DNA of 64,000 nucleotides from Brachybacterium massiliense (GTDB lineage Bacteria > Actinomycetota > Actinomycetes > Actinomycetales > Dermabacteraceae): contig NZ_FXXB01000008.1 in the NCBI RefSeq assembly GCF_900184245.1, positions 434,001 through 498,000 of the forward strand, in the 5' to 3' direction. The notes beneath the pieces are model-generated. The model saw nothing but the letters and a program-made list of their open reading frames with translations, did no database searches and was not told where the DNA came from. Made by a program: the position numbers and the translations under genes. This document shows positions 55,121-63,100 of this stretch, in pieces (positions within the stretch are counted from its first letter, which is position 1; each line of letters opens with the position of its first letter).

Positions 55121-56084
55121 GGTCCACCAGCATCCTCGCGCCGAGCTCGGCGAGGCGACGGCCGGGGTTGATCACGGTGGTCAGCGAGATGGTGTCGTCC
55201 GCGGCGGAGGCGATGTCGTCGAAGCCAGTCACCGCGACGTCCTCCGGGATCCTCATCCCCTGACCCTCGAGCTTCTTGAGCGCGCCCAGCGCCATCAGGT
55301 CGCTGCTGGCGAAGAGGGCGTCGAACTCGACGCCGGAGGCCAGCAGCGCCGCGGTCTCCCGTTCGCCGGAGGCGAGGGTGAAGTCCCCGAAGGACTGCCA
55401 GGCGGGCTGGAGCCCCGCATCGGCCAGCGCCTTCTCGAATCCCTCCCGACGGTCCACGGCCGCCGGCATGTCCTGGGGGCCGCAGACCATCGCGATCCGG
55501 CGCCTGCCCCGTGAGAGCAGATGCTCGGCCGCCAGGCGGCCGCCCTCGGTGTTGTCGAGGTCCACGAACGGTGCGGTGAGCCCCTCGGGCGGGCGGCCGA
55601 TGAACACCACCGGCACCGACGCCTCCCGGAGCACCTCGACGGAGAGGTCCCCCTCGTGGTGGGAGACCACCAGGAGGCCGTCGGCGTGGCCGCCGCGCAG
55701 GAAGCGCCGGGTGCGGGCGTGGTCCTGCGGGCTCGAGAGCACCAGCAGCAGCTGCTTGTCGCTCTCGTCGAGCCCGGCGGTGACCCCGGAGATCGCGCTG
55801 ACGAAGAAGGGATCGGTGAACACCCGCGATTCGTGCTCGGGCACGATCAGCGCGACCGCGCCGGTCTGCCGGCTGGCGAGGCTGCGGGCGGCGTTGTTGG
55901 GCACATAGCCGAGCTCGCGCACGGCCTGCTCGACCTTCGCGACCTTGTCCCGCCGCACCTGCACGTCCCCGCGCACCACGCGCGAGACGGTGGCGCGGGA
56001 GACCCCCGCCACGCGTGCCACGTCCTCGAGGGTCACCCCTCGGCCGTTGGCCGCGCCCTCGTCGAACTCGTCCAGCATCCCCAT
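55050..56084 (-). CDS. LacI-family transcriptional repressor
   Basis: 344 residues from ATG 56084 (GAGGGA at 8 nt). The LacI HTH and hinge (VTLEDVARVAGVSRATVSRVVRGDVQVRRDKVAKVEQAVRELGYVPNNAARSLASRQTGAVALIVP) are followed by a periplasmic-binding-like sugar-sensing domain (DGLLVVSHHEGD, VVFIGRPP, FDALFASSDLMALGALKKL, VAVTGFDDI). It lies at the end of the carbohydrate ABC genes and most likely binds the twin palindromes before the binding-protein gene. Confidence 0.92.
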   Translation of the reverse strand: MGMLDEFDEGAANGRGVTLEDVARVAGVSRATVSRVVRGDVQVRRDKVAKVEQAVRELGYVPNNAARSLASRQTGAVALIVPEHESRVFTDPFFVSAISGVTAGLDESDKQLLLVLSSPQDHARTRRFLRGGHADGLLVVSHHEGDLSVEVLREASVPVVFIGRPPEGLTAPFVDLDNTEGGRLAAEHLLSRGRRRIAMVCGPQDMPAAVDRREGFEKALADAGLQPAWQSFGDFTLASGERETAALLASGVEFDALFASSDLMALGALKKLEGQGMRIPEDVAVTGFDDIASAADDTISLTTVINPGRRLAELGARMLVDLIAGREVEQQIVLAPQLAVRSTT

Positions 56085-56097
56085 CCGCAGTTCCCTC

Positions 56098-57006
56098 TCA
56101 GCCCTTGACCGCGCCCTGCATGATGCCACCGACGAGCTGTCGCCCGGCGAGGATGAACAGAAGCAGGAGCGGGATCACGGAGACCACCACACCGGACATG
56201 ATGAGCGAATAGTCCTTGAAGTAGGACGCCTGCAGCTGCTGCAGTGCCACCGGCAGGGTGAGGTTGTCGCCGCGCAGGATGATGAAGGGCCAGAAGAAGT
56301 TGGTCCACGAGCCCACGAAGGTGAACAGGAACAGCATCGCCCCCGCGCCCCGTGAGGCGGGCAGCGCCACGTGCCAGTAGCTGCGGAAGAGGTTGCAGCC
56401 GTCCATGCGCGCGGCCTCGATCAGCTCGAAGGGCAGCGCATCATCGAGGTACTGCGTCATCCAGAACACGCCGAAGGCGGTGACCAGGCCCGGGATGATC
56501 ACGGCCTTGAGGTCTCCCACCCAGCCCAGGCGCGCCATGATGATGAACAGCGGGATCACGCCCAGCTGGACGGGCACGGCCATGGTCGCGATCACGAAAA
56601 GCAGCAGCGCGCGCCGGCCCCGGAAGCTCAGCTTCGAGAACGCGAAGCCGGCCAGGGTGGCGAAGAAGACCACCGAGATCGACGTCAGCGTCGCCACGAG
56701 GATCGAGTTGACCATCGCGGCCCAGAAGTTGATGTCGGAGCCGATCACCTCCCCGATATTGCTGAAGAGGTTGCCCTGCGGGATCAGGCTCGGTATCGGA
56801 TTGCGGGCGATGGTGCCGGCATCGGAGGAGGCCAGCAGCAGCGCGTAGTAGAGCGGGAAGAACGAGATCGCGAGGATCACGGCCAGCAGGCCGTAGTTCC
56901 ACCAGCGCGGGCGCGCGTCGACGCCTCCCCCGCCCTTGAGACGACGGCGGGCCGCACGGGCCGCGCCCTTTCCGGCGAACTGCTCGATGGCAGCGGTCGA
57001 CTGCAT
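56098..57006 (-). CDS. Carbohydrate ABC transporter permease (MalG/CUT1 type)
   Basis: 302 residues, six membrane helices, EAA loop in ELIEAARMDGCNLFRSYWHVALPASRG. An N-terminal basic segment of about 35 residues precedes TM1. AAGGAG lies 6 nt before the ATG. Pairs with the MalF-type permease 10 nt upstream. No ATPase gene is in the operon, so a shared MsiK-type ATPase elsewhere is expected. Confidence 0.92.
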   Translation of the reverse strand: MQSTAAIEQFAGKGAARAARRRLKGGGGVDARPRWWNYGLLAVILAISFFPLYYALLLASSDAGTIARNPIPSLIPQGNLFSNIGEVIGSDINFWAAMVNSILVATLTSISVVFFATLAGFAFSKLSFRGRRALLLFVIATMAVPVQLGVIPLFIIMARLGWVGDLKAVIIPGLVTAFGVFWMTQYLDDALPFELIEAARMDGCNLFRSYWHVALPASRGAGAMLFLFTFVGSWTNFFWPFIILRGDNLTLPVALQQLQASYFKDYSLIMSGVVVSVIPLLLLFILAGRQLVGGIMQGAVKG

Positions 57007-57016
57007 GAGGGGCTCC

Positions 57017-58036
57017 TTACCGCGTGCCCTTGGCGGGACCGCCGGAGTGGGCGATCCGCTTGGTGATCAGGAAGTTGAGGATGCCGATGGCGATGATGAT
57101 CAGGAACAGCAGCCAGGCGACGGCGGAGGCTCTGCCGAAGGAGATCTGGGGCCCCCAGCCGAGCTCGTAGAGGTACATGGTCATCGTCATCCACTGGCGG
57201 GAGGCTCCGCCCTGCCCGCCCGTGTCGAACATGCGCGGCTCGTCGAAGATCTGCAGGCCGCCGATGGTCGAGGTGATCACCACGAAGATGATCGTGGGGC
57301 GCAGCATGGGCACGGTCACGTGCAGGAAGCGGCGCATCCGCCCGGTGCCGTCGATGATCGCGGCCTCGTAGATCTCGCGCGGGATCGCCTGCATCGCGGC
57401 GAGGAAGATCAGCGCGTTGTAGCCGGTCCAGCGGAAGTTCACCATGGTCGCGATGGCGAAGTGCGCGGCCAGCGCATCGGAGTGCCATTCGATCGCGGGC
57501 AGGCCCACGCCCATCAGCACGTTGTTCACCAGGCCCGACTGGTCCGCGAAGATCTTCGTGAAGATCAGCGAGACCGCGACCGGGGCGACGATGAAGGGCA
57601 CCAGCACGCCCATGCGCCAGAAGGTCTTGGCGCGCAGGTTCGCATCGAGCACGTAGGCGATGAGAATCGCGGCGATCACCTGCGGTACCGAGGAGAGCAG
57701 GAAGATCGAGAAGGTGTTGCGCAGCGCCTTGTAGAAGTTGTCGGAGCCGAGCACGAACTCGAAGTTCGCCAGGCCCACGAAGTCGCCCTGCCCGCGGATC
57801 AGGTCCCAGTCATGCAGCGAGACCCAGGCCGTATAGAGGATCGGGAACAGGCCCACGAGGAAGAACAGCAGGAAGAAGGGGCTGACGAAGACGTACGGGG
57901 TCACCCGCATGTCCAGCCGCGCGAGCCGCGAGCGGCGGGCGGTGCGTGCCGGAGAGGCGGGCGTGCGGCGCGACGGAGGTGCGGGCGCCGGGCCGGAGGG
58001 CTCCGAGCTGGTGGTGGGGCGCGTCGAGGCGGTCAC
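57017..58036 (-). CDS. Carbohydrate ABC transporter permease (MalF/CUT1 type)
   Basis: 339 residues from GTG 58036 (AAAGGA at 6 nt); the same frame is open further upstream but only as antisense to nothing functional. A 45-residue Pro/Arg-rich cytoplasmic N-terminus, then six helices (PYVFVSPFFLLFFLVGLFPI at TM1) and EAA loop REIYEAAIIDGTGRMRRFLHVTVPML. Confidence 0.92.
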   Translation of the reverse strand: MTASTRPTTSSEPSGPAPAPPSRRTPASPARTARRSRLARLDMRVTPYVFVSPFFLLFFLVGLFPILYTAWVSLHDWDLIRGQGDFVGLANFEFVLGSDNFYKALRNTFSIFLLSSVPQVIAAILIAYVLDANLRAKTFWRMGVLVPFIVAPVAVSLIFTKIFADQSGLVNNVLMGVGLPAIEWHSDALAAHFAIATMVNFRWTGYNALIFLAAMQAIPREIYEAAIIDGTGRMRRFLHVTVPMLRPTIIFVVITSTIGGLQIFDEPRMFDTGGQGGASRQWMTMTMYLYELGWGPQISFGRASAVAWLLFLIIIAIGILNFLITKRIAHSGGPAKGTR

Positions 58037-58107
58037 CGGTGTCCTTTCGCTGGGGGTGACGGGCGCGGGCGGCTCGTGCCGCCCGCGCCTGTCTCCGACG
58101 GTGCGTC

Positions 58108-59385
58108 TCAGGCGAGGCCGAGCTCGTCGTACGCGGTCAGCGCCTGCTCCCAGGACTCGGCCGGGTCCACGCCGTCCCCGTCCCAGCGGGTGATCGCATC
58201 CGCGACCACGGTGTTGATGACGAAGAAGTTCGGCCCCATGAAGGGCTGCACCTCGATCGCGGTGGCCCGCTCGGAGAAGATCTCCCCGACCGGGGCGTCG
58301 TTGAAGAAGGGGTTCACGGAGCTGGTGACCTCCTCCGACTCGAGCGCCTCGAGCTGGCTGGGGAAGGCGCCGACGGCCGCGAAGGCGGCGGCCTGCTGCG
58401 CAGGAGCGGTCAGCCAGGCGGCGAGCTTCTTCGCCTCCTCGACGTTCTTGCCCTGCGAGGGGACGGCGAGGTAGGAGCCGCCCCAGTTGCCGCCGCCGCC
58501 GGGGAAGACATCGGCGATGTCCCAGCCCTCGACGCCATCGGCGTTGCCGGACAGCGGGCCCATCATCCACGGCGGGCAGAGCATGGTCGCGAAGCCGTCG
58601 CTCTGGAAGGAGGCGGTCCAGTCCTCCTCCCACTGCGTCATGCCGCCGGAGATGTCCTTGTACTCCACCAGCAGGTCGTAGATCGCCTTGACGTCGGCGT
58701 TCTCCGCGAGCGGGACCGGGGTGCCGTCGGCCGTCTCGTAGGGGTGGGTGAGCTGCTGGACCATGCCGTTGAAGGTGCCGCCGGCACCGTCGAACCACGG
58801 GATGCCGGTCGCCTCGGTGAACTGGCGACCTGCCTCGAAGTAGGTCTCCCAGTCACCGGTGAGCAGCTCGGCGACCTCGGTGCGGTCGGTGGGCAGCCCG
58901 GCCTTCTCGAAGAGGTCGGCGCGGTAGGCGATCGCCTCGGGGCCGATGTCGGTGCCGTAGCCGACGAGCTTGCCGTCGACGGTCGCGGCCTCGACCTTCC
59001 AGTCCAGCCAGCGGCCCTCGAGCTCGGGATCGGTGAGGTCCTCGAAGACATCCGCGTACTGCAGCAGCTCGGCCCACCAGCCGACCTCGACGCCCTCGAC
59101 GTCCGCGAGCCCGGAGCCGGCGGCGAGGCCGGTCATCAGGTTGGCGCGGGCGTCATCGGCGGTCGCGGCCTTCTTGTGGGTGATCGTCACGCCCGGGTTC
59201 TCCGCCTCGTACTTCGCGAAGAGGTCCTCGTAGCCGAACTCGTTGAACGTGGCGACGGTGAGCTCGATGTCGCCGCCGCCGCTGCCTCCGTCGCCGCCGC
59301 CGGAGCTGCTGCTGCACCCTGCGATCGCCGCGGTGGCGGCGGTGGCCGCCGAGGCGGCGAGAGCGGTCCTGCGCGTGAACTTCAT
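58108..59385 (-). CDS. Carbohydrate ABC transporter substrate-binding lipoprotein
   Basis: 425 residues. The signal has twin arginines (FTRRTALA) and lipobox AIAGC (Cys24), then a Ser/Gly-rich tether and an extracellular solute-binding family 1 fold (LTVATFNEFGYEDLFAKYEAENPGVTITHK, FDGAGGTFNGMVQQLTHPYE, MLCPPWMMGPL). Binds an oligosaccharide outside the cell. First gene of the operon, controlled by two LacI-type operators upstream; AAGGAG at 6 nt from the ATG. Confidence 0.92.
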   Translation of the reverse strand: MKFTRRTALAASAATAATAAIAGCSSSSGGGDGGSGGGDIELTVATFNEFGYEDLFAKYEAENPGVTITHKKAATADDARANLMTGLAAGSGLADVEGVEVGWWAELLQYADVFEDLTDPELEGRWLDWKVEAATVDGKLVGYGTDIGPEAIAYRADLFEKAGLPTDRTEVAELLTGDWETYFEAGRQFTEATGIPWFDGAGGTFNGMVQQLTHPYETADGTPVPLAENADVKAIYDLLVEYKDISGGMTQWEEDWTASFQSDGFATMLCPPWMMGPLSGNADGVEGWDIADVFPGGGGNWGGSYLAVPSQGKNVEEAKKLAAWLTAPAQQAAAFAAVGAFPSQLEALESEEVTSSVNPFFNDAPVGEIFSERATAIEVQPFMGPNFFVINTVVADAITRWDGDGVDPAESWEQALTAYDELGLA

Positions 59386-59419
59386 GGTGAACTCCTTCGT
59401 CCGGTCCTGCGATCTGGAT

Positions 59420-59435
59420 CTGAGAGCGCTCTCAG
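59420..59435. promoter_or_regulatory. LacI-type operator O1, CTGAGAGCGCTCTCAG
   Basis: A perfect 16-bp palindrome with central CG, the hallmark of LacI-family sites, 35 nt before the binding-protein start codon. Confidence 0.85.
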
Positions 59436-59448
59436 GATGACTGAGATC

Positions 59449-59464
59449 CTGAGAGCGCTCTCAG
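59449..59464. promoter_or_regulatory. LacI-type operator O2, identical to O1
   Basis: Same 16-bp palindrome, centre 29 bp from O1, just downstream of the predicted transcription start; two sites on nearly the same helix face allow cooperative binding. Confidence 0.85.
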
Positions 59465-59478
59465 AAGGGATGTCAGTC

Positions 59479-59484
59479 ACAGTA
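59479..59484 (-). promoter_or_regulatory. Putative -10 box TACTGT of the sugar ABC operon
   Basis: TACTGT on the minus strand, about 15 nt before O2, so a bound repressor would block transcript initiation or early elongation. The -35 region (CCTCCG) is weak. Confidence 0.4.
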
Positions 59485-59581
59485 CACGAGGAGGGGAGGA
59501 TCGGAGGTCTCGATACGGTCTCGGACGGGGCAGCGCCGCGACAGCGCGACACCGGCCCTCAGGGTGACCGCGCACGACGAC

Positions 59582-59611
59582 GAAGGGCCCCACCTTTCGG
59601 TGGGGCCCTTC
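59582..59611. terminator. Strong terminator, GAAGGGCCCCACC hairpin
   Basis: A perfect 13-bp stem with TTTC loop. No gene end lies next to it on the plus strand, and it marks the boundary between the sugar operon and the mobile-looking region. Similar GGCCCCAC-stem terminators occur at 63045. Confidence 0.75.
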
Positions 59612-59736
59612 GCAAGAGTCACTGTCTCACGGTTTCTCGAGTGGAGGTAGCGCGACAGTGTTCGAACCTTGCCCCATCCCTAGAGTTGGCCGCTTCCTCG
59701 CATCGAGCGATCCGTCGTCGGCGCGGGTCAGCGGCA

Positions 59737-60084
59737 GTGTCGCCGGGTCCCACGCGGCCGCTCCCTCGTCCGGTTCCGAGGCTGACGCCGGAGATGCTGG
59801 ATGAGGCGGAGCGGAGGCACAACACTGGCGAGACCCTACGCCAGATCGCGGACGATCTAAGCGTGAGCAGGCAGCGCCTCGCCGAGCACCTGCGCGGGCG
59901 TGGGGTCGCGATCCGAGGTCAAGGTCCATCACCGGAACAGGTGCTCGAGATGGCCCTCCGCTATGAACAGGGCGAATCTCTGGCGACCGTAGGTGCCCGA
60001 GTCGGTTTCAACGCGGGCACTGTGCGCACGCACCTACTGCGTGCTGGTGTATCGCTTCGGGACCCTCACGGACGAGTGCGGTAG
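59737..60084 (+). CDS. Tandem helix-turn-helix protein (recombinase-tail-like)
   Basis: About 115 residues if begun at GTG 59737 (ATG 59794 is an alternative giving 96; no convincing ribosome site for either). Two Hin-type HTH units in tandem: GETLRQIADDLSVSRQRLAEHLRGRGVAIR and GESLATVGARVGFNAGTVRTHLLRAGVSLRD. Such pairs form the DNA-binding tail of serine recombinases or stand alone on actinobacterial mobile elements. Likely a remnant or small DNA-binding protein. GC content is between core and island. Confidence 0.6.
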   Translation: MSPGPTRPLPRPVPRLTPEMLDEAERRHNTGETLRQIADDLSVSRQRLAEHLRGRGVAIRGQGPSPEQVLEMALRYEQGESLATVGARVGFNAGTVRTHLLRAGVSLRDPHGRVR

Positions 60085-60299
60085 GCCACGTTACCTCGAC
60101 AGGATCGATCACAGTCGCCTAGAAAAAGTGAGGTACTTGGCTGATCGGTCAGCGTCGCTCGGGAGAGCGATGCCCGGCAGCATGGGCGCGGGAGTCCGCG
60201 TGTCGGCGCGCGTCCGGGCTCGCAAACATGGGAATCTGGAAGATGATCTCCGGCTGGAGGTCTGGATGCGGAGAATCGGAACCAACGAAGGGAGCGGCA
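60085..60299. other. Gap at the left edge of the low-GC segment
   Basis: 215 nt; GC begins to fall here. A 107-residue frame crosses it but shows no family features. The only signal I see is the GGGAG ribosome site of the next gene. Confidence 0.4.
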
Positions 60300-61778
60300 G
60301 TGCCACGAGTACCTGAGGAGGTTCGTCGAGTCAAAGTCGACTCGCTGGCTCTTGACCTGAGCAACTTCCGCTTCGCTGTCGATCAGAGCAATGAGTCTCT
60401 TGCCTTCAACTACCTGTTCGAGGAGTACGACGTACTTGGGATGGCACGTTCTCTTCTACGAGAGGGCTACACCACAAACGAGCTTCCTCTAGTCGTCGAG
60501 GAAAATAGTCGTTTTGTAGTACTGGAAGCAAATCGGCGAGTGAGTGCACTCCGCGCCCTTCGCGATCCTTCACTTGCTCCGGCATATCGACAGAGAATTG
60601 AGGCGTTACTGAAAAGGCATCAGGAGGACGCCGACGAGTTGCCTGACGAAATATATGTCACGGTATTTCCTGATCGGAAGACTGCCGCCCCCATTTTGGC
60701 ACGCCAGCATATCGGTGAGGACAAAAAGAGGTGGGGCCTCGACGAGCAAGCGAAGTTCGTTCTTGCCCAGCTCACCGATGAGGTTGACGTCAAGTACCTG
60801 AAAGAGACGCTGACTGGAATTAAAGACGTGGTTCGCCTTATCCGCATGGGGCGAGTCCGCGAAGCCCTCTTGTCGACGAATTTTACAGACGCAGACATTG
60901 CCGCATTCGCGGCTGGGCAAGAGTTGAAGATGTCCGTCTTCGAGTACGCATACCGTAGCCGAGAGATTCAGCCGCTTATGGGCTTTTCCTTCGACCAGGA
61001 TGGAAACGTTACATCTCGACCTGAAAGTCCCGGTCAGATCGCAGTTCTCGAACGTGTCCTCCGCGGATTTCAGAGCGGGGAACTCAGTACACGTCGCGTG
61101 CTCGACAACAAGAAGGGAGACGCATACAAGGAACTAGTTGAAGAGTTGAAAGCAATTCTTGACCCACCCACTCAAAGTGAGGTCAGTACGTCAACGCCAA
61201 GTAGCTCAACGCCGGTTGACGACACCCCAAGCGGAGCGAACACAGACCCGCATGGTTCCGGTACCGCGAAGCAGCCCTCTTCCCCCTCGTCCAATTCTGA
61301 GACCACTACAGATGAACAACAACCTCAGCGCGGACCTAATCACCCAGACACGCGTGACAAGCTTTCGCTACAAGGCATCGACCAACTCCCCGTTCCCGAG
61401 GCGTTCGCCGCGAGGTTGCACGAGCTTCGTTCTATTAGCCTGAAGTCGCATCCCACTGCGGCCACAATGCTTTTGCGCTCTGTGATCGAGGCAGCAATCA
61501 AGGAACACTTTGCGCAACGAGGCACGACGGTAAGCGGTGAACTTGGGCGTGCTGTAGACGCGGTTTTCCGAGCCTACCCAAAGGAACGCCAGATCTCTCA
61601 GGCGGTGCAACTACTGAAAAATGCACGCGGACCGATTGCTGGTTCGGGCGAGTGGTTTAACGCTCCTACGCACTCCATGCACGTAACCATTACCGCGCCA
61701 GAGATCCATCAAGCATGGCGCGAGATGCTTCCGTTGCTTCGCTTCCTTTTGAGCCCTGCACAGCCTGCCACCCCTTGA
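60300..61778 (+). CDS. ParB/Srx-like protein with C-terminal helical domain (island gene)
   Basis: 492 residues from GTG 60300 (GGGAG at 5 nt). Residues about 8-110 form a ParB/Srx fold: VDSLALDLSNFRF, then LPLVVEENSRFVVLEANRRVSALRAL, with EANRR in place of the ParB GxRR box. The middle (110-280) is helical. About 285-370 is a low-complexity Ser/Thr/Pro/Gln linker. The last 120 residues (LHELRSISLKSHPTAATMLLRSVIEAAIKEHF to the end) look like a helical DUF4145/HEPN-like domain. Similar ParB-fold proteins act with nucleases or methylases in phage and defence loci; function here is unknown. The codon use is much less GC-rich than the chromosome. The 3' end overlaps the methylase gene by 89 nt. 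Confidence 0.7.
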   Translation: MPRVPEEVRRVKVDSLALDLSNFRFAVDQSNESLAFNYLFEEYDVLGMARSLLREGYTTNELPLVVEENSRFVVLEANRRVSALRALRDPSLAPAYRQRIEALLKRHQEDADELPDEIYVTVFPDRKTAAPILARQHIGEDKKRWGLDEQAKFVLAQLTDEVDVKYLKETLTGIKDVVRLIRMGRVREALLSTNFTDADIAAFAAGQELKMSVFEYAYRSREIQPLMGFSFDQDGNVTSRPESPGQIAVLERVLRGFQSGELSTRRVLDNKKGDAYKELVEELKAILDPPTQSEVSTSTPSSSTPVDDTPSGANTDPHGSGTAKQPSSPSSNSETTTDEQQPQRGPNHPDTRDKLSLQGIDQLPVPEAFAARLHELRSISLKSHPTAATMLLRSVIEAAIKEHFAQRGTTVSGELGRAVDAVFRAYPKERQISQAVQLLKNARGPIAGSGEWFNAPTHSMHVTITAPEIHQAWREMLPLLRFLLSPAQPATP

Positions 61779-62637
61779 TGAGGGCTTCAGCGACTCTTGG
61801 AGAAGCGATCATGAGTTCGTCCGTGAAACCTGGGTGGCGCGCAGAGTAATTTAGCTCATACCTACTCTGAAAATAATCCGCATACAGGTTCTCGATGAGC
61901 GGCGATACGTCGTAGGTCATCACCCAATGAGCGCCGTCTATACGTTGTACCGTGCGGGCCAACGCCTCGTGATCACGAGCGTCGAAAGCGTTTAGATAGA
62001 GCTGCGATCCTGCACGCACGTAAGGTGGGTCAATGTACATGAATGTTGTTGGATCGCTCCCGTACTCACGTATCACCGTTCGCCCATCAAGGTCTGTGAC
62101 AGTGATTGCGTCTGCAAGAACCCCGATTTCTGAGACTCTATCTGCGAGTTTCTCCCGATTGAAACGCGCGTCGATCTTGTAGTTTCCCTGTTGCGCCAAT
62201 CCACCGATAACACCGCCACGGAGCACGCCAGAGCGATTTGTGCGATTGAGATAGAAGAAGGAGAATCCCAGGGCGAGATGGTCGTCCGTTTTACCGGCCC
62301 TGTATATCTCACGCTGTCGTTTCCACTCATCAATATTTAGAGGCGTCTCGACGATGAGGCGCGTGAAGTCGTCCGTCTGTTCTGTTACTGATCTCCAAAA
62401 AGCGTAGACGGCCGAGTCGAAGTCATTGATTACGAGACGCTTTACGAGTCCTTGCCGTAGCAGAGCAATACCTGCTCCAGCACCGCCAGCGTAGGGCTCA
62501 ACATAGCATGCATCGGTGATGTCAAGTTCGCCAATTAGGTCCGCGAAAAGCCCCGCTAGCGCGGCCTTTCCGCCTGGATAGCGAAGTGGGGAGAGTGTCC
62601 CGTATCTCCTAGTGGCCCGGATGCTCAAGTGCTCCAT
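61690..62637 (-). CDS. D12-class DNA adenine N6-methyltransferase (Dam-like)
   Basis: 315 residues from ATG 62637 (TTG 62640 is possible). D12/alpha-class motifs: SAM-binding LSPLRYPGGKAAL at the N-terminus, VEPYAGGAGAGIALL (motif I), INDFDSAVYAFW, catalytic DPPY in MYIDPPYVRAGS (motif IV), and WVMTYDV. Members of this class usually methylate adenine in GATC. No restriction nuclease of a known type is adjacent. It is coupled to the zinc-finger gene by a TGATG overlap. Confidence 0.9.
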   Translation of the reverse strand: MEHLSIRATRRYGTLSPLRYPGGKAALAGLFADLIGELDITDACYVEPYAGGAGAGIALLRQGLVKRLVINDFDSAVYAFWRSVTEQTDDFTRLIVETPLNIDEWKRQREIYRAGKTDDHLALGFSFFYLNRTNRSGVLRGGVIGGLAQQGNYKIDARFNREKLADRVSEIGVLADAITVTDLDGRTVIREYGSDPTTFMYIDPPYVRAGSQLYLNAFDARDHEALARTVQRIDGAHWVMTYDVSPLIENLYADYFQSRYELNYSARHPGFTDELMIASPRVAEALIKGWQAVQGSKGSEATEASRAMLDGSLAR

Positions 62638-62834
62638 CAAACAACCACCTTAGCTGCCCGGAATGCGGCAACTCTGCAGCGAGTAGAGCAAAACCGCGCA
62701 TCCTTCCGAGCAACAATATGCGCTTGGCACTGCTGGCATGTGATCAGTTGACCTCGTCGACGCATCCGTTCTTGACGGATTTGCTTGGCCCACTGACGCA
62801 ACTGCTCCTCAGTCGCCGTTGTCACGTCTTCCAT
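62637..62834 (-). CDS. Small zinc-finger protein, first gene of the methylase operon
   Basis: 65 residues from ATG 62834. A helical basic N-terminus (EEQLRQWAKQIRQERMRRRGQ) precedes a CQQC-x11-CSTRC zinc knuckle with a following helix (RVAAFRAAK). Start fixed by TATGAT 7 nt upstream. It may be a DNA-binding control protein for the operon (inference) or an accessory subunit of the methylase. Too small to carry an enzyme. Confidence 0.75.
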   Translation of the reverse strand: MEDVTTATEEQLRQWAKQIRQERMRRRGQLITCQQCQAHIVARKDARFCSTRCRVAAFRAAKVVV

Positions 62835-62855
62835 GTAACGGATCATACACGTTAC
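62835..62855 (-). promoter_or_regulatory. Leaderless promoter inside a 21-bp operator with a GATC in the -10 region
   Basis: Perfect dyad GTAACG-N9-CGTTAC ending exactly at the ATG of the zinc-finger gene. The spacer holds the -10 box TATGAT (minus 62847-62842), and the last bases form GATC (62841-62844), the usual Dam target. Repression by a dimer and methylation control are both possible. Confidence 0.65.
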
Positions 62856-63044
62856 CAACTGCCATCGAACAGCGGACGTGATTTCGCTCGCCACATGGTT
62901 CTTGCCGCGACCGTGAGCTGAGCAGGCGGCGATCCGGGTGCATGGAGAGGCGGTCACTGAGGGTTGGCCGCATAGTTCGTGCAGAGTTGACCTCAGTACG
63001 AGGCGTCATGCTTTGTGGCACATCTCGGGGCTGTAGAACAGCGA
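62856..63044. other. Gap between methylase operon and recombinase terminator
   Basis: 189 nt with no supported gene; a plus-strand frame crosses it but lacks family features. It probably contains the -35 region of the methylase operon near 62865-62870. Confidence 0.4.
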
Positions 63045-63080
63045 AAGGCCCCACTCTCAACCCGGTGAGAGTGGGGCCTT
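63045..63080 (-). terminator. Terminator of the recombinase operon
   Basis: A perfect 15-bp stem (AAGGCCCCACTCTCA / TGAGAGTGGGGCCTT) with 6-nt loop, followed on the minus strand by TTTCG, 20 nt after the recombinase stop. Confidence 0.8.
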
Positions 63081-63100
63081 GTCGATGGGGCGGGAACGGG

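Noticed and set aside
59640..59665. tRNA-like TTCGAAC sequence near the island border
   Set aside because: No pairing T-stem, anticodon arm or acceptor stem can be built on either strand.
59627..59932. Minus-strand 101-residue frame ending just before the terminator at 59582
   Set aside because: Composition is that of a shadow of the tandem-HTH gene, although its end next to a terminator is suggestive; no family recognised, so not annotated.
59993..60316. 107-residue plus-strand frame
   Set aside because: Overlaps the HTH gene and the start of the ParB-like gene, with no ribosome site or recognisable domain.
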